Part shown: positions 19,100 to 28,852 of the stretch, piece after piece | Position numbering within the stretch: the first letter of the stretch is position 1 | Layout of the letters: each line of letters starts with the position of its first letter | Made by a program: the position numbers and the translations under genes | The notes under the pieces: model-generated | Database searches by the model: none | What the model was told of the DNA's origin: nothing | The model's input: only the letters and a program-made list of their open reading frames with translations | Assembly (NCBI GenBank): GCA_016776605.1 | Contig: JADHTB010000005.1 | Span: forward strand, 62,001 to 126,000 | Source of the DNA: Alphaproteobacteria bacterium | GTDB lineage: Bacteria; Pseudomonadota; Alphaproteobacteria; GCA-2731375 | Direction of reading: 5' to 3' | DNA: 64,000 nucleotides

Positions 19100-19891
19100 A
19101 AAGGTTATCCGGGCGGCGGCCAATACGGGACCCACGGGGCCCTTTTGCACGATGATGGCGCAGCCATCCGGGCCGCCTGCCGACAGCTCGGCCCGGCTCA
19201 AATCCAGCTGCATGGCCTGGCCGTGCCATTGGCCCAGGGAGCGTACGTCCCGCGCGACATTAAAATAGCTTAACTTGTTGCCGGCGTTTTCGCCCTTTTC
19301 GATAGGCACGTCGCGGCGCTGCTCGTAGCGCACCAGCCATACGGTGGCATCGATGGGCTTATTCCGGGAGGCGGCCAGGGCGACCAGAATACGGCCGTTC
19401 TTATGTTCTATCCGCAACGCCGGCGCGGCGTCGCCCTCGGTGTCCCGGCGGTGGTGTTCCGCTTCGATCGCCACCTCCACCGCCGATGCATCGGAGCCCA
19501 CCTCGTGCCGCCGGCCGCCGATAACCATTTGCGGCGTATAGACGGAGCGGCTGTGGAACGAGGCGGCATAGCGGCGTTGCCGTTCCGTATGCGCGGCCTG
19601 GGCCAGGGTATCCTTCCAGCCCAGATAGTCCCAATAATCCACGTTGAACGTCAGGGCGACAATATCATCCCGTGCCGCCAGCCGGCCCAGTAACAGATCC
19701 GCCGGCGGACAGGAATTACAGCCCTGGGAGGTGTATAGTTCCACCACCACCGGCGATTTTCCCGGACCAGCCAAGCCTTGCGGCATGGCCAAAAACAGGC
19801 CCAGAAGCACCAATGCCAGCTGGCCCAGAAGCAGGCCCAGAAGCTGGCTGGGCAGCAGGTTCGGTAAAATTTTCCAAATCGGGTATTTCAT
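19097..19891 (-). CDS. DUF1223-family exported thioredoxin-like protein
   Basis: Predicted periplasmic protein. The N-terminus is MKYPIWK followed by a hydrophobic stretch with repeated LLGQL and a likely cleavage after GLA near residue 43. The mature part begins VVVELYTSQGCNSCPPAD, a thioredoxin-like CxxC in the context that defines DUF1223. Further family phrases are DYWDYLGWKD and VYTPQMVIGG. The function is not established. The start was moved to the ATG that gives a normal signal peptide; the longer frame adds 24 unlikely residues. It is downstream of aconitase on the same strand, separated by a strong hairpin. Confidence 0.85.
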   Translation of the reverse strand: MKYPIWKILPNLLPSQLLGLLLGQLALVLLGLFLAMPQGLAGPGKSPVVVELYTSQGCNSCPPADLLLGRLAARDDIVALTFNVDYWDYLGWKDTLAQAAHTERQRRYAASFHSRSVYTPQMVIGGRRHEVGSDASAVEVAIEAEHHRRDTEGDAAPALRIEHKNGRILVALAASRNKPIDATVWLVRYEQRRDVPIEKGENAGNKLSYFNVARDVRSLGQWHGQAMQLDLSRAELSAGGPDGCAIIVQKGPVGPVLAAARITF

Positions 19892-19942
19892 ACCCTGGAA
19901 CCTAGTGATCGGGGCCATCACCGGAAAATCAATTGTCGGTGA

Positions 19943-19980
19943 GCGGCCATCCCGTAGCACCAAGGTGCCGGGATGGCCGC
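19943..19980 (-). terminator. Strong hairpin between acnA and the DUF1223 gene
   Basis: Twelve perfect pairs GCGGCCATCCCG / CGGGATGGCCGC, a TA bulge, then five more pairs GCACC / GGTGC with an AA loop. It lies 10 bp after the aconitase stop. There is no U-run directly after it on the minus strand, so it may stabilise mRNA or attenuate transcription rather than terminate it. Confidence 0.6.
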
Positions 19981-19990
19981 CGGTTGAGGT

Positions 19991-22684
19991 TCAGGCCGCG
20001 TCGTTCATCAGGTTGCGCAGGACGTAGGGCAGAATGCCGCCGTGGCGGTAGTATTCCACCTCGTCCAATGTATCGATACGGCACAACACCGCGATCTCGC
20101 GGCTGCTGCCATCGGCGTAGTTAATGCTGCAGGCCACATCCATGAGCGGCGTAATTCCATCCGCGATGCCCGTAATATCGAAGGTTTCCGTGCCCACCAT
20201 ATTCAAGCTCTCGCGGCTGTCGCCGTCCTTGAACTGCAACGGCAGCACGCCCATGCCAACCAGGTTGGAACGATGGATGCGTTCGAAGCTTTCCACGATC
20301 ACTGCCCTGACGCCCAGTAATTGGGTGCCCTTGGCGGCCCAGTCACGGGAAGATCCGGTGCCGTATTCCTTGCCCGCCACAATCACCAGGGGCACGCCCT
20401 CGGCCTGATAGCGCATGGCGGCCGCATAAATGGGCATCGCCTCGCCACTGGGCTGATGGCGGGTGACGCCGCCCTCGGTGCCCGGCGCCATTTCGTTACG
20501 GATACGGGTGTTGGCAAAGGTGCCGCGCATCATGATTTCATGGTTGCCCCGGCGAGAGCCGTAGGAGTTGAACTCCCGCGCCGGCACTTGCCGCTCGTTC
20601 AAATAGGCCGCCGCGGGGCTGTCCTGGGCGATGGAGCCGGCGGGGGAGATATGATCGGTGGTCACCGAGTCCCCCAAAATAGCCAGCTCGCGCGCGCCGG
20701 CCAGGTCTGAAAAGCCGCCCGCCTCGGCCGCCATACCCTCGAAATAGGGGGGATGTTGGACGTAGGTAGAGACCGCGTCCCAGTCGTAGGTCAGGCTATC
20801 CTTGGCCTTGACCGCCTGCCATTCTTTTGGGCCGGTGAAGACGTCGCTGTAACGGTCGCTAAACATCGCTGGCGTCAGGGCTCTGGCCACGGTATCGGCC
20901 ACTTCCTGTTGGCTGGGCCAGATATCGGCCAGATAGACCGGTTCGCCGTCGCTGCCCTTGCCCAGGGGTTCGGTGGTCAGATCCCGGTTCAGGCTGCCGG
21001 CCAGGGCGTAGGCCACGACCAGGGGCGGCGAGGCCAGATAGTTGGCCCGGACATGGGGGCTGATCCGGCCTTCGAAGTTGCGGTTGCCCGACAGCACCGC
21101 ACAGGCGACCAGATCGCCCTCGGTGATGGCGTTGGCGATGGGCTCGTCCAGGGGACCTGAATTGCCAATGCAGGTGGTGCAGCCAAAACCGACGATATTG
21201 AAACCCAGGGCGTCCAGGGGCTCCTGCAGACCGGCGGCGGCGAGATAATCAGCCACCACCTGGCTGCCCGGCGCTAATGAGGTTTTAACCCAGGGTTTGG
21301 AGCGCAGCCCCTTGGCGTGGGCTTTCTGTGCCAGCAGTCCGGCGGCGACCAGGACCGATGGGTTGGAGGTGTTGGTGCAAGAGGTAATGGCCGCGATCAC
21401 CACGTCACCGCTGCGCAGATCATGCTTGGCGCCGGCCACGGGTATAGCCTTTTTTGTATCGGCACCCGCCATCAAGGCCGGTAATTCCTTGGTGAAGGCA
21501 GCCTTGGCGTTGTCCAGGGGCACACGGTCTTTGGGTTGTTTCGGGCCCGAAATGCAGGGCACTACGCTGCTCAGATCCAGTTCAACGGTATCGGTGAAGA
21601 CCGGATCGGGGCTGCTGCTGTCGCGCCACATGCCTTGTGCCTTGGCATAGGCCTCGACCAGTTTGACCCGCGACGGATCCCGGCTGGTGAATTCCAGATA
21701 GCGCAGGGTCTCTTGGTCGACGGGGAAGAAACCGCAGGTGGCGCCATATTCGGGCGCCATATTGGCGATGGTGGCGCGGTCGGTCAGGGGCAGGTTGTCC
21801 AGGCCGGGACCATAGAATTCGACGAACTTGCCCACCACGCCCTGGGCGCGGAGCATTTGCGTCACCGTCAGCACCAGATCCGTGGCCGTGGTCCCCGCCG
21901 GCAATTTGCCGGTCAATTTCATGCCGACCACTTCGGGCAGCAGCATGGATATAGGTTGTCCCAGCATGGCCGCCTCGGCCTCGATACCGCCGACGCCCCA
22001 GCCCAGGACCGCCAGGCCGTTGACCATGGTGGTATGGCTGTCGGTACCCACCAGGGTATCGGGATAGGCGATCATCTTGCCGCCATTTTCCGAACTCCAG
22101 ACCACTTGCGCCAGATATTCGACGTTGACCTGGTGGCAGATGCCGGTCCCGGGCGGCACCACCCGGAAATTGTTAAAGGCGCTCTGGCCCCAGCGCAGGA
22201 AGGCATAGCGTTCGCCATTCCGCTCGAACTCCAACTCGATATTCTTGGCCAGGGAATCCGCCGTACCCGCGTGATCCACCATGACCGAGTGATCGATCAC
22301 CAGATCCACGGGCGTGAGCGGATTGATCTTTTTCGGATCGCCGCCCATGGCGACCACGGCTTCACGCATGGCGGCCAGATCCACCACTGCCGGCACCCCG
22401 GTGAAATCCTGCATCAGAACCCGGGCCGGACGATAGGCGATTTCCTGATCGGAGCGGCAATCCTGCAACCAGGCCGCCACCGCCTTGATGTCATCGGTGG
22501 TTACGCTGCGGCCGTCTTCGTGGCGCAGCAGGTTTTCCAGCAATACTTTCAGGGAATAGGGCAGGCGGGATAGATCGCCCAGGCCGCCTTCCGAGGCGGC
22601 GGGGAGCGAATAATAGTCATAGTCGGCGCCATCAACGGAAAGGGTGCGGCGGGTTTTCAGGGTATCGTTGCCAACGGAAGTCAT
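19991..22684 (-). CDS. acnA: Aconitate hydratase A
   Basis: TCA-cycle enzyme isomerising citrate and isocitrate via a [4Fe-4S] cluster. Cluster cysteines appear in [10 protein letters not shown] and [13 protein letters not shown]. The N-terminal [20 protein letters not shown] and C-terminal [11 protein letters not shown] are typical of AcnA/IRP1-type enzymes. The length of 897 residues from the chosen ATG fits the family. Selecting [15 protein letters not shown] removes 31 unlikely upstream residues, and this ATG has GAGGAGA about 7 bases upstream on the minus strand. Some aconitases also act as mRNA-binding regulators; not testable here. Confidence 0.97.
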   Translation of the reverse strand: MTSVGNDTLKTRRTLSVDGADYDYYSLPAASEGGLGDLSRLPYSLKVLLENLLRHEDGRSVTTDDIKAVAAWLQDCRSDQEIAYRPARVLMQDFTGVPAVVDLAAMREAVVAMGGDPKKINPLTPVDLVIDHSVMVDHAGTADSLAKNIELEFERNGERYAFLRWGQSAFNNFRVVPPGTGICHQVNVEYLAQVVWSSENGGKMIAYPDTLVGTDSHTTMVNGLAVLGWGVGGIEAEAAMLGQPISMLLPEVVGMKLTGKLPAGTTATDLVLTVTQMLRAQGVVGKFVEFYGPGLDNLPLTDRATIANMAPEYGATCGFFPVDQETLRYLEFTSRDPSRVKLVEAYAKAQGMWRDSSSPDPVFTDTVELDLSSVVPCISGPKQPKDRVPLDNAKAAFTKELPALMAGADTKKAIPVAGAKHDLRSGDVVIAAITSCTNTSNPSVLVAAGLLAQKAHAKGLRSKPWVKTSLAPGSQVVADYLAAAGLQEPLDALGFNIVGFGCTTCIGNSGPLDEPIANAITEGDLVACAVLSGNRNFEGRISPHVRANYLASPPLVVAYALAGSLNRDLTTEPLGKGSDGEPVYLADIWPSQQEVADTVARALTPAMFSDRYSDVFTGPKEWQAVKAKDSLTYDWDAVSTYVQHPPYFEGMAAEAGGFSDLAGARELAILGDSVTTDHISPAGSIAQDSPAAAYLNERQVPAREFNSYGSRRGNHEIMMRGTFANTRIRNEMAPGTEGGVTRHQPSGEAMPIYAAAMRYQAEGVPLVIVAGKEYGTGSSRDWAAKGTQLLGVRAVIVESFERIHRSNLVGMGVLPLQFKDGDSRESLNMVGTETFDITGIADGITPLMDVACSINYADGSSREIAVLCRIDTLDEVEYYRHGGILPYVLRNLMNDAA

Positions 22685-22927
22685 GGGCGGTCTCCTCAAT
22701 ATGAAAGTCGGAACTGCGGCGTCGCGGGGCGGCGCGCGGCGCGGTGTGCCGGCGGCGCGACCTGCCCCAGGCCGCAATTAATGTTACCAGCCGCTTCATA
22801 GCGCCTTTTGTCACAAAAAGCACCTACCAGAATTATCAACAGAGCAATCCTCTCTGGCGCAAGCCAGGCATCCGAAATAGGCTACGCCGGGAAGCTCGGC
22901 TGACAACATTACGGGGAAAATTAGTTC

Positions 22928-23701
22928 ATGGATCTGGAACTAGGTGGAAAAACCGTCCTGATTACCGGTGGCTCCAAGGGGATTGGCCTGGCCGCCGCCA
23001 AGGGATTCGCGGCGGAGGGCTGCAATTTGCACCTGACCTCGCGCACGGCGGATGATTTGCGCGCCGCCAAGGGCATTATCGAACAGGCCCATGGCGTGGC
23101 GGTGTCGGTGCATCCCATGGATCTGTCGCTGCGTGGCACCGCCGCCGCGCTGGCGGCGGCGGTGGGCGAAATTGATATTCTGGTCAACAATGCCGGTGCC
23201 ATCCCCGGCGGCGATATCGCCGCCATCGACGAGGCGCGCTGGCGCGAGGCCTGGGATTTGAAGGTATTCGGTTATATCAATATGACCCGCCATTTTCTGG
23301 GCGCCATGACCGCGCGTGGCAACGGTGTGATTGTCAACGTGGTTGGCCTGGCCGGCGAGAAGCCCGATGCCAATTATGTCGCCGGTTCCGCCGGCAACGC
23401 TTCATTGATGGCGTTTACCCGCGCCATTGGCTCAACGTCGCTGGACAAGGGTGTGCGGGTGCTGGCGGTTAATCCTGGCCCGGTAGAGACAGACCGTATT
23501 ACGACCCTGTTGCGGACTCGCGCGGAAACTGAGTTTGGCGACCCCGAACGTTGGCGCGAATTAACCGCGAAATGGCCCATGGGCCGGGCCGCAAAGGCCG
23601 AGGAATGCGCCGATCTAGTGGTCTTCGCGGCCTCGGCGCGGGCCAGCTATATCTCCGGTGTGGTTCTGACCATCGATGGCGGTATCGGCGCCCGCGCATG
23701 A
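22928..23701 (+). CDS. SDR-family protein lacking the usual catalytic Lys
   Basis: Rossmann-fold short-chain dehydrogenase/reductase of 257 residues. The nucleotide-binding motif is TGGSKGIG near residues 14-21, and LVNNAG follows. At the catalytic site the usual Ser is in a VVGLAGEKP context and the Tyr is in YVAGSAGNASLMAF, so the Lys of YxxxK is Ser and three residues are inserted. C-terminal GVVLTIDGG is normal. Ribosome-binding GGGGAA precedes the ATG. It could be a catalytically altered enzyme or one using another proton relay. Its substrate is unknown. A terminator follows at 23740. Confidence 0.85.
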   Translation: MDLELGGKTVLITGGSKGIGLAAAKGFAAEGCNLHLTSRTADDLRAAKGIIEQAHGVAVSVHPMDLSLRGTAAALAAAVGEIDILVNNAGAIPGGDIAAIDEARWREAWDLKVFGYINMTRHFLGAMTARGNGVIVNVVGLAGEKPDANYVAGSAGNASLMAFTRAIGSTSLDKGVRVLAVNPGPVETDRITTLLRTRAETEFGDPERWRELTAKWPMGRAAKAEECADLVVFAASARASYISGVVLTIDGGIGARA

Positions 23702-23739
23702 GCCCTTGGGCATAGGTGGTTGAAAGTTAAGAACAAGGG

Positions 23740-23772
23740 GCGCTTGACGGAACCGCCGTCAAGCGCTTTAAT
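23740..23772 (+). terminator. Rho-independent terminator after the SDR gene
   Basis: Eleven-pair stem GCGCTTGACGG / CCGTCAAGCGC with loop AACCG followed by TTTAATCT, 38 bp after the stop codon. The rest of the 391-bp gap up to 24092 shows no convincing gene. Confidence 0.8.
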
Positions 23773-24042
23773 CTATCCGGCGTTATGCATAGTTGAACCC
23801 GATAAGCTGGAAAACCAGCGCGCGGTTTGGCGTACTTTGATGCTAATTGCAGGTGCACTCAGGTGCGATCCGCGATGGTGCGAAGTGAACGGCAGGGCGC
23901 GTTGTACAGGGGTCGGCGGTTTGGGTTTCCCAATATGCAGAATGAAAATTTGCCTCGATTAAGAGGCTCGGCGGGCGCGGATATTCGTGCCCGGACGGTT
24001 CAACCTAGCCGGTCGTCCGGATGGGGTGGGCATGCTCTTATA

Positions 24043-24071
24043 GAGATGGCCTCTGTCGAGATGGCCTCTGT
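24043..24071 (+). repeat. Short 15-bp direct repeat before livG
   Basis: Two copies of GAGATGGCCTCTGT with a 15-base period, ending about 20 bp before the livG start. Probably a slippage duplication in the leader. Confidence 0.55.
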
Positions 24072-24092
24072 GGAGAAAAGGGTGGCGGTGGC

Positions 24093-24899
24093 ATGAGTGA
24101 TACGGCTGGCTCCGGCGGCAGTGTGAAACTGAAGATTCGAGGCGCGGCCAAAAACTTTGGCGGCGTGCGTGCGGTGGCGAATGTCACCGCGGATATCCAA
24201 GAGGGCGAGGTTTTTGCCATCATTGGCCCAAACGGCGCCGGCAAGACAACCATGCTGAACATGATTTCGGGTTTTTATCATCCCGATGAAGGCAACATCC
24301 TTTTTGAAGACCATGATATCAGCAATGTGGGGCCGTCTAAAATCGCCGCCTTGGGGATCGCCCGCACCTTTCAGAATATTGCCCTGTTCCGCGGCATGAC
24401 CGTGTTGGAAAATATGATGCTGGGGCGTCATGTGCTGATGAAGACCGGCGTTCTGGCCTCGTTTGTCTATTGGGGTCCCGCGCAACGTGAAGAGGTGAGG
24501 CACCGGGAACGGGTGGAGGAAATCATCGACTTTCTGAACCTGACCGATCTGCGCAAGGCGCCCGCGGGTGCGCTGGCTTATGGCCTGCAAAAGCGGGTCG
24601 AACTGGGCCGCGCGCTGGCAGCCGAACCGCGCCTGCTGCTGCTGGACGAGCCGATGGCCGGCATGAACCAGGAAGAAAAAGAAGACATGGTCCGCTATGT
24701 CCTGGACGTGAATCAGGAATGGGGCACCACCATTGCCTTGATCGAACACGACATGGGCGTGGTGATGGATATTTCGGATCATGTGATGGTGATGGATATG
24801 GGCGAAAAAATTTCCCAGGGCACGCCGGACGAAGTGCGCGCCGATCCGAAGGTGATCGAGGCGTACCTGGGCAGCACTGATCACAAGGAGGTTGCTTGA
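24093..24899 (+). CDS. livG: Liv-type ABC importer ATPase (LivG-like)
   Basis: Cytoplasmic ATPase of a branched-chain amino acid/carboxylate-type ABC importer. Walker A is GPNGAGKTT near residues 45-53, a Q-loop is in ARTFQNIALF, the relaxed signature is AYGLQKRVELGRALA, and Walker B is LLLLDEPMAGMN. ATG 24093 starts MSDTAGSGG; the longer frame with 24 extra Gly/Arg/Cys residues is rejected. First gene of a six-gene transport cluster, ending five bases before the acyl-CoA synthetase ATG. The non-LSGGQ signature is usual for LivG proteins. Confidence 0.93.
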   Translation: MSDTAGSGGSVKLKIRGAAKNFGGVRAVANVTADIQEGEVFAIIGPNGAGKTTMLNMISGFYHPDEGNILFEDHDISNVGPSKIAALGIARTFQNIALFRGMTVLENMMLGRHVLMKTGVLASFVYWGPAQREEVRHRERVEEIIDFLNLTDLRKAPAGALAYGLQKRVELGRALAAEPRLLLLDEPMAGMNQEEKEDMVRYVLDVNQEWGTTIALIEHDMGVVMDISDHVMVMDMGEKISQGTPDEVRADPKVIEAYLGSTDHKEVA

Positions 24900-24903
24900 G
24901 GCA

Positions 24904-26802
24904 ATGGCGGAGCTAGCAACATTACCGGAATATATGCTCAGAAATGCTCAACAGATGGCCGATCAGCCGGCCATGCGGTTAAAAGAATTGGGTATCTGGA
25001 AGACCTACAATTGGGCCCAATATACTGATCAAGTGCGTGACCTTGCATTAGGCTTGGCATCGTTGGGTTTCGCGCGCGAGGATAAACTGGCCATTATCGG
25101 CACCAACCTGCCCCGGTTGTATTGGGCGCAGGTGGCGGCCCAATGCATGGGTGGCGTGCCGGTGCCGGTCTATCAGGATGCGATCGCCAAGGAACTGGCA
25201 TTTGTATTGCGCCATTCAGAAGCCAAGGCGATCGTGGCCGAAAATCAGGAGCAGGTGGACAAGATCCTGTCGATCAGGGACCAATTGCCGGATCTGAAAT
25301 GGCTGATTTATTGCGACGAACGCGGCATGACGGGCTACGACGAGGATATCCTGAAATCCTATACGGAAGTACAGGCCGTCGGAAAATCGTTCGATAGCGC
25401 CAACGCCGGCTATTTTGATGCCGAGGTGGCTAAAGCCAAGGCCAGTGACGTGGCCCTGATATGCTATACTTCCGGCACCACGGGCGATCCAAAAGGCGTG
25501 ATGTTGACCCATGACAATCTGTTGTCTTGCGGTCGGATCTTCGTTGCCAACGAAGATGTGCGCGCCAGCGACAATTTTCTCGCTTATCTGCCCATGGCTT
25601 GGGTTGGCGACACGGTCTACGGCTTGGTCATTAGCCTGCTGGTGGGGGCAACCAATAATTGCCCGGAACGACCATCGACGGTGATGCGGGATCTGCGGGA
25701 ATTGGGGCCCACCGGTATCATCGCGCCGCCGGCAATTTGGGATGGCATGCTTTCCAACCTGCAATTAAAGGGGGCCAGTTCATCGCCCCTGAAGCGCAAA
25801 GTCTACGCCTATTTCAGTGGCGTCGCGCAGCGTATCGAAAATTTGAAGTTTGACGGTAAAGGCATTCCTCTGGGCCTAGCCCTGAGGGGAAAACTGGGCG
25901 AATTCCTGGTCTATGGCCCTATTCGCGATCAGCTTGGCTTGCGCCGGGCGCGCTGGTGCCTGACCGGCGGTGCACCCATGGGGCCGGATACTTTCCGCTT
26001 CTTCCGCGGCTTTGGCATTAACCTGAAACAAGTTTATGGCATGACCGAGGTGGCGGGGCTGGTCAGCCTGCAGCCTAACGATCAGGCCAGTCCCGACACG
26101 GTCGGGGCGCCCTGTGCCGGTATCGAAGTGCGCATCGCGGAAGATGGTGAAGTTCAGGTCAAGAGCGATGGCGTTTTTGCGGGTTATTTCCGTGAGGAGG
26201 AAAAAACCGCCGAGGCGATGTCGGAAGACGGCTGGTTCCGTACCGGGGATGCCGGCCTGTTGAATGGACAGGGCCATCTGGTGATCATCGACCGGGCCAA
26301 GGATGTGGGCAAATTAGGCGATGGCACGCCGTTTGCGCCGCAATTCGTTGAATTGAAGTTGAAATTCAGCCCCTTCATCGATGAAGCGGTGTCGTTTGGC
26401 GATGGCCATCCCTTTATCTCCGCCATGGTGGCCATTGATTTTGAAACAGTGGGCAAATGGGCCGAGGGGCAGGGTATGCCCTACACCAATTACATGGATT
26501 TAAGCCAAAAGCCGGAAATCGTGGCGTTGATCAGCGACGAGATCCGAAAAATCAATCAGGGTCTGCCGGAGGTTTCGCGCATCAAACGGTTCCTGTTGTT
26601 GAGCAAGGACCTGGATGCCGATGATAACGAGATTACCCGTACCCGCAAATTGCGGCGCGGCCTTATCGCGGAAAAATATGCCCCGGTGATCAAGGCGTTT
26701 TACAGTGGCGAGAAGGAAGTGGAGTTGCGCCTGGCTGTTACCTTCGAGGATGGCAACGAATCCTTCGTTGACGCCCGCATGACGATCCAGGACGCGGCTT
26801 AG
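24904..26802 (+). CDS. AMP-dependent long-chain-type acyl-CoA synthetase
   Basis: Adenylate-forming ligase of about 632 residues that activates a carboxylic acid to its CoA thioester. The P-loop-like motif is ICYTSGTTGDPKGVMLTH near residue 190, followed by YGMTEVAG and GWFRTGDAG. The A8-A10 region reads IDRAKDVGKLGDG rather than the common IDRxKE, as in the long-chain/Faa-like branch. AAGGAGG lies 12 bases before ATG 24904; a TTG directly after the SD was judged less likely. It sits inside the Liv importer operon, so it probably ligates the imported compound. Substrate class is inferred only from position. Confidence 0.9.
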   Translation: MAELATLPEYMLRNAQQMADQPAMRLKELGIWKTYNWAQYTDQVRDLALGLASLGFAREDKLAIIGTNLPRLYWAQVAAQCMGGVPVPVYQDAIAKELAFVLRHSEAKAIVAENQEQVDKILSIRDQLPDLKWLIYCDERGMTGYDEDILKSYTEVQAVGKSFDSANAGYFDAEVAKAKASDVALICYTSGTTGDPKGVMLTHDNLLSCGRIFVANEDVRASDNFLAYLPMAWVGDTVYGLVISLLVGATNNCPERPSTVMRDLRELGPTGIIAPPAIWDGMLSNLQLKGASSSPLKRKVYAYFSGVAQRIENLKFDGKGIPLGLALRGKLGEFLVYGPIRDQLGLRRARWCLTGGAPMGPDTFRFFRGFGINLKQVYGMTEVAGLVSLQPNDQASPDTVGAPCAGIEVRIAEDGEVQVKSDGVFAGYFREEEKTAEAMSEDGWFRTGDAGLLNGQGHLVIIDRAKDVGKLGDGTPFAPQFVELKLKFSPFIDEAVSFGDGHPFISAMVAIDFETVGKWAEGQGMPYTNYMDLSQKPEIVALISDEIRKINQGLPEVSRIKRFLLLSKDLDADDNEITRTRKLRRGLIAEKYAPVIKAFYSGEKEVELRLAVTFEDGNESFVDARMTIQDAA

Positions 26803-26813
26803 GGAGATCTGGC

Positions 26814-27704
26814 ATGGAGTTGCAGTTTTTTATTGAATTGGTGACGAACGGCGTTTTGACCGGGCTCATGTACGCCCTCGTCGCCGTGGGTTTTGTGCTG
26901 ATTTATAAGTCCACTGACGCCATTAATTTCGCCCAGGGCGAATTTTGCATGTTCGCGGCCATTATCGTTGCCGGCTTTATGAACCTGTATGGCTTCCCGT
27001 TGTGGGCCGCCATCGCTGTCGGCTTGTTGTTCATGCTGGTGTTCAACTGGGGCCTGGAACGCGTCGTGCTGCGCCCGATGATCGGCCGCCCGGTTGTGGC
27101 CATCATTATGGCGACCATCGGCCTGGCGTTGATTTTCCGCGGGCTGGGGCCTTTGGTGTTCGGTGCGGAGACACAGCCCATCCCCTTACCAATTCCCGAC
27201 CAGCCGATCATTTGGGGCCCCTTTTTCGTCAGCCCGATCGACCTTTTGGGTGGCAGCATCTCCATCGCCTTCATGGCGGTGTTTGGTTGGTTCTTTATGA
27301 AAAGCCGCAAGGGCGTCGCCATGCGGGCGGTTGCTGACAGCCATCAGGTTTCCATGGCTATGGGCATCAATGTAGAGCGCTATTTTGTTCTTGCCTGGAT
27401 GCTGGCCGGCTTCGTCGCACTTTTAGGCGGCCTGGTCTGGGGCAGCGCCATTGGCGTGGATACGCAATTGGCACAGTTGGGCCTCAAGGTCTTTCCAGTG
27501 GTCATTCTGGGCGGCCTGGATTCGATTGTCGGCGTCATCGTTGGCGGCATTATCGTCGGCGTGATCGAGGCTCTTTCAGCCGGATATGTCGATCCGTACG
27601 TGGGCGGCGGCACCAAGGACTTCACGCCATATGTGTTGATGATTATCGTGCTGATGATCAGACCGTATGGAATCTTCGGCAAGCCAACCATCGAACGAAT
27701 TTGA
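26814..27704 (+). CDS. livH: Liv-type ABC importer permease (LivH-like)
   Basis: Integral membrane permease of 296 residues with about eight hydrophobic segments. Family phrases are LTGLMYALVAVGFVLIYKST, INFAQGEFCMFAA and, near the C-terminus, FPVVILGGLDSIVGVIVGG, the cytoplasmic coupling region contacting the ATPases. The start follows AGGGAGATCTGGC. Partner of the LivM-like permease that starts 21 bp later. Confidence 0.95.
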   Translation: MELQFFIELVTNGVLTGLMYALVAVGFVLIYKSTDAINFAQGEFCMFAAIIVAGFMNLYGFPLWAAIAVGLLFMLVFNWGLERVVLRPMIGRPVVAIIMATIGLALIFRGLGPLVFGAETQPIPLPIPDQPIIWGPFFVSPIDLLGGSISIAFMAVFGWFFMKSRKGVAMRAVADSHQVSMAMGINVERYFVLAWMLAGFVALLGGLVWGSAIGVDTQLAQLGLKVFPVVILGGLDSIVGVIVGGIIVGVIEALSAGYVDPYVGGGTKDFTPYVLMIIVLMIRPYGIFGKPTIERI

Positions 27705-27724
27705 GCGTCGGGGAAATTTGAGTC

Positions 27725-28792
27725 ATGTTTCATCGCGAGAGCGGCTATTTCAAGACCAGCTACAAGGCCGATATGGCATTGTACCCGCTGCCAATCGGCA
27801 AAGTGGCCGCCACGGGCTTCGTCCTTTTATTCCTCGTTGTGGCGCCCATGGTCCTGGACGAGTATTATCTTTCAATCATCAATATCGCGGCGATCGCGGT
27901 GGTTGGCGCGCTGGGCCTGAATATTCTGCTGGGCTATACCGGGCAGATATCTATTGGCCATGCTGCCTTTATGTCGGTTGGCGCCTATACGGCGGCCAAC
28001 TTTGCGGTGCATTTCGACATGCCGTTCTGGATAACGCTGCCGGCCGGTGGCCTGATGGCGGCGGCAATTGGTACGCTCGTCGGCTTGCCGTCGCTGCGGG
28101 TCAAGGGCCTGTATCTGGCCATCGCCACCCTGGCGGCGCAGTTTATAATTGAATGGGTGCTGAACCACACGCCGGTGATCTCCGGCGGCATACAAGCCTC
28201 GATCGAGATGCCGCGGCCGGTATTCTTCGGAACAGTCTTGAACACCCAGTCAGAGCTGTATTTCTTCATTCTGCCGGTCACGATCCTGGCAATCATCGCG
28301 ACATTGAATTTGGTGCGCAGCCGCATCGGCCGCGCCTTTGTCGCCATACGCGACCAGGATATCGCGGCCGAAATTATCGGCATCAATGTTTATCGTTACA
28401 AGCTTCTGGCCTTTGCCATTTCCTCCTTCTACGCCGGCGTTACCGGCGTGTTGTACACCTACTATTTTGGCATCGCCAATTACGAAGCCTTTCAGTTGCC
28501 GATTTCCATCGATTACCTGGCCATGTGCATTATCGGCGGCCTGGGCTCGGTCCTGGGTTCGATCTTCGGCGCCGTCTTCATCACACTGTTACCCATCGTC
28601 ATCCGCGTCTTCATGGAAACCGTGGGTGTCTTCTTCGTTGACGGTGTCTACTTGGCGCAAGTCATCGCGCAGATGCGCCTGATCCTGTTCGGCGGCTTGA
28701 TCATATTTTTCCTGGTGGTGGAGCCGGATGGTTTGAACAAGCTGTGGCAGAATATCCGGAATTATTTCCGGGTTTGGCCCTTTTCCTATTAA
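27725..28792 (+). CDS. livM: Liv-type ABC importer permease (LivM-like)
   Basis: Second permease (355 residues). A 30-residue N-terminal cytoplasmic stretch precedes the first membrane segment. Typical LivM phrases are ALGLNILLGYTGQISIGHAA, FVAIRDQDIAAEIIGINVY and CIIGGLGSVLGSIFGAVF. Forms the membrane channel with LivH. The gene ends about 60 bp before the binding-protein gene. Confidence 0.95.
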   Translation: MFHRESGYFKTSYKADMALYPLPIGKVAATGFVLLFLVVAPMVLDEYYLSIINIAAIAVVGALGLNILLGYTGQISIGHAAFMSVGAYTAANFAVHFDMPFWITLPAGGLMAAAIGTLVGLPSLRVKGLYLAIATLAAQFIIEWVLNHTPVISGGIQASIEMPRPVFFGTVLNTQSELYFFILPVTILAIIATLNLVRSRIGRAFVAIRDQDIAAEIIGINVYRYKLLAFAISSFYAGVTGVLYTYYFGIANYEAFQLPISIDYLAMCIIGGLGSVLGSIFGAVFITLLPIVIRVFMETVGVFFVDGVYLAQVIAQMRLILFGGLIIFFLVVEPDGLNKLWQNIRNYFRVWPFSY

Positions 28793-28852
28793 GGACGGGG
28801 GGAAAGGCCGCCGTGCAATAGCACGACGGTATCTAACAAGGGAGAACAAGGC

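Noticed and set aside
23720-23962. Small ORF after the SDR gene
   Set aside because: It spans the terminator hairpin and has no ribosome-binding site.
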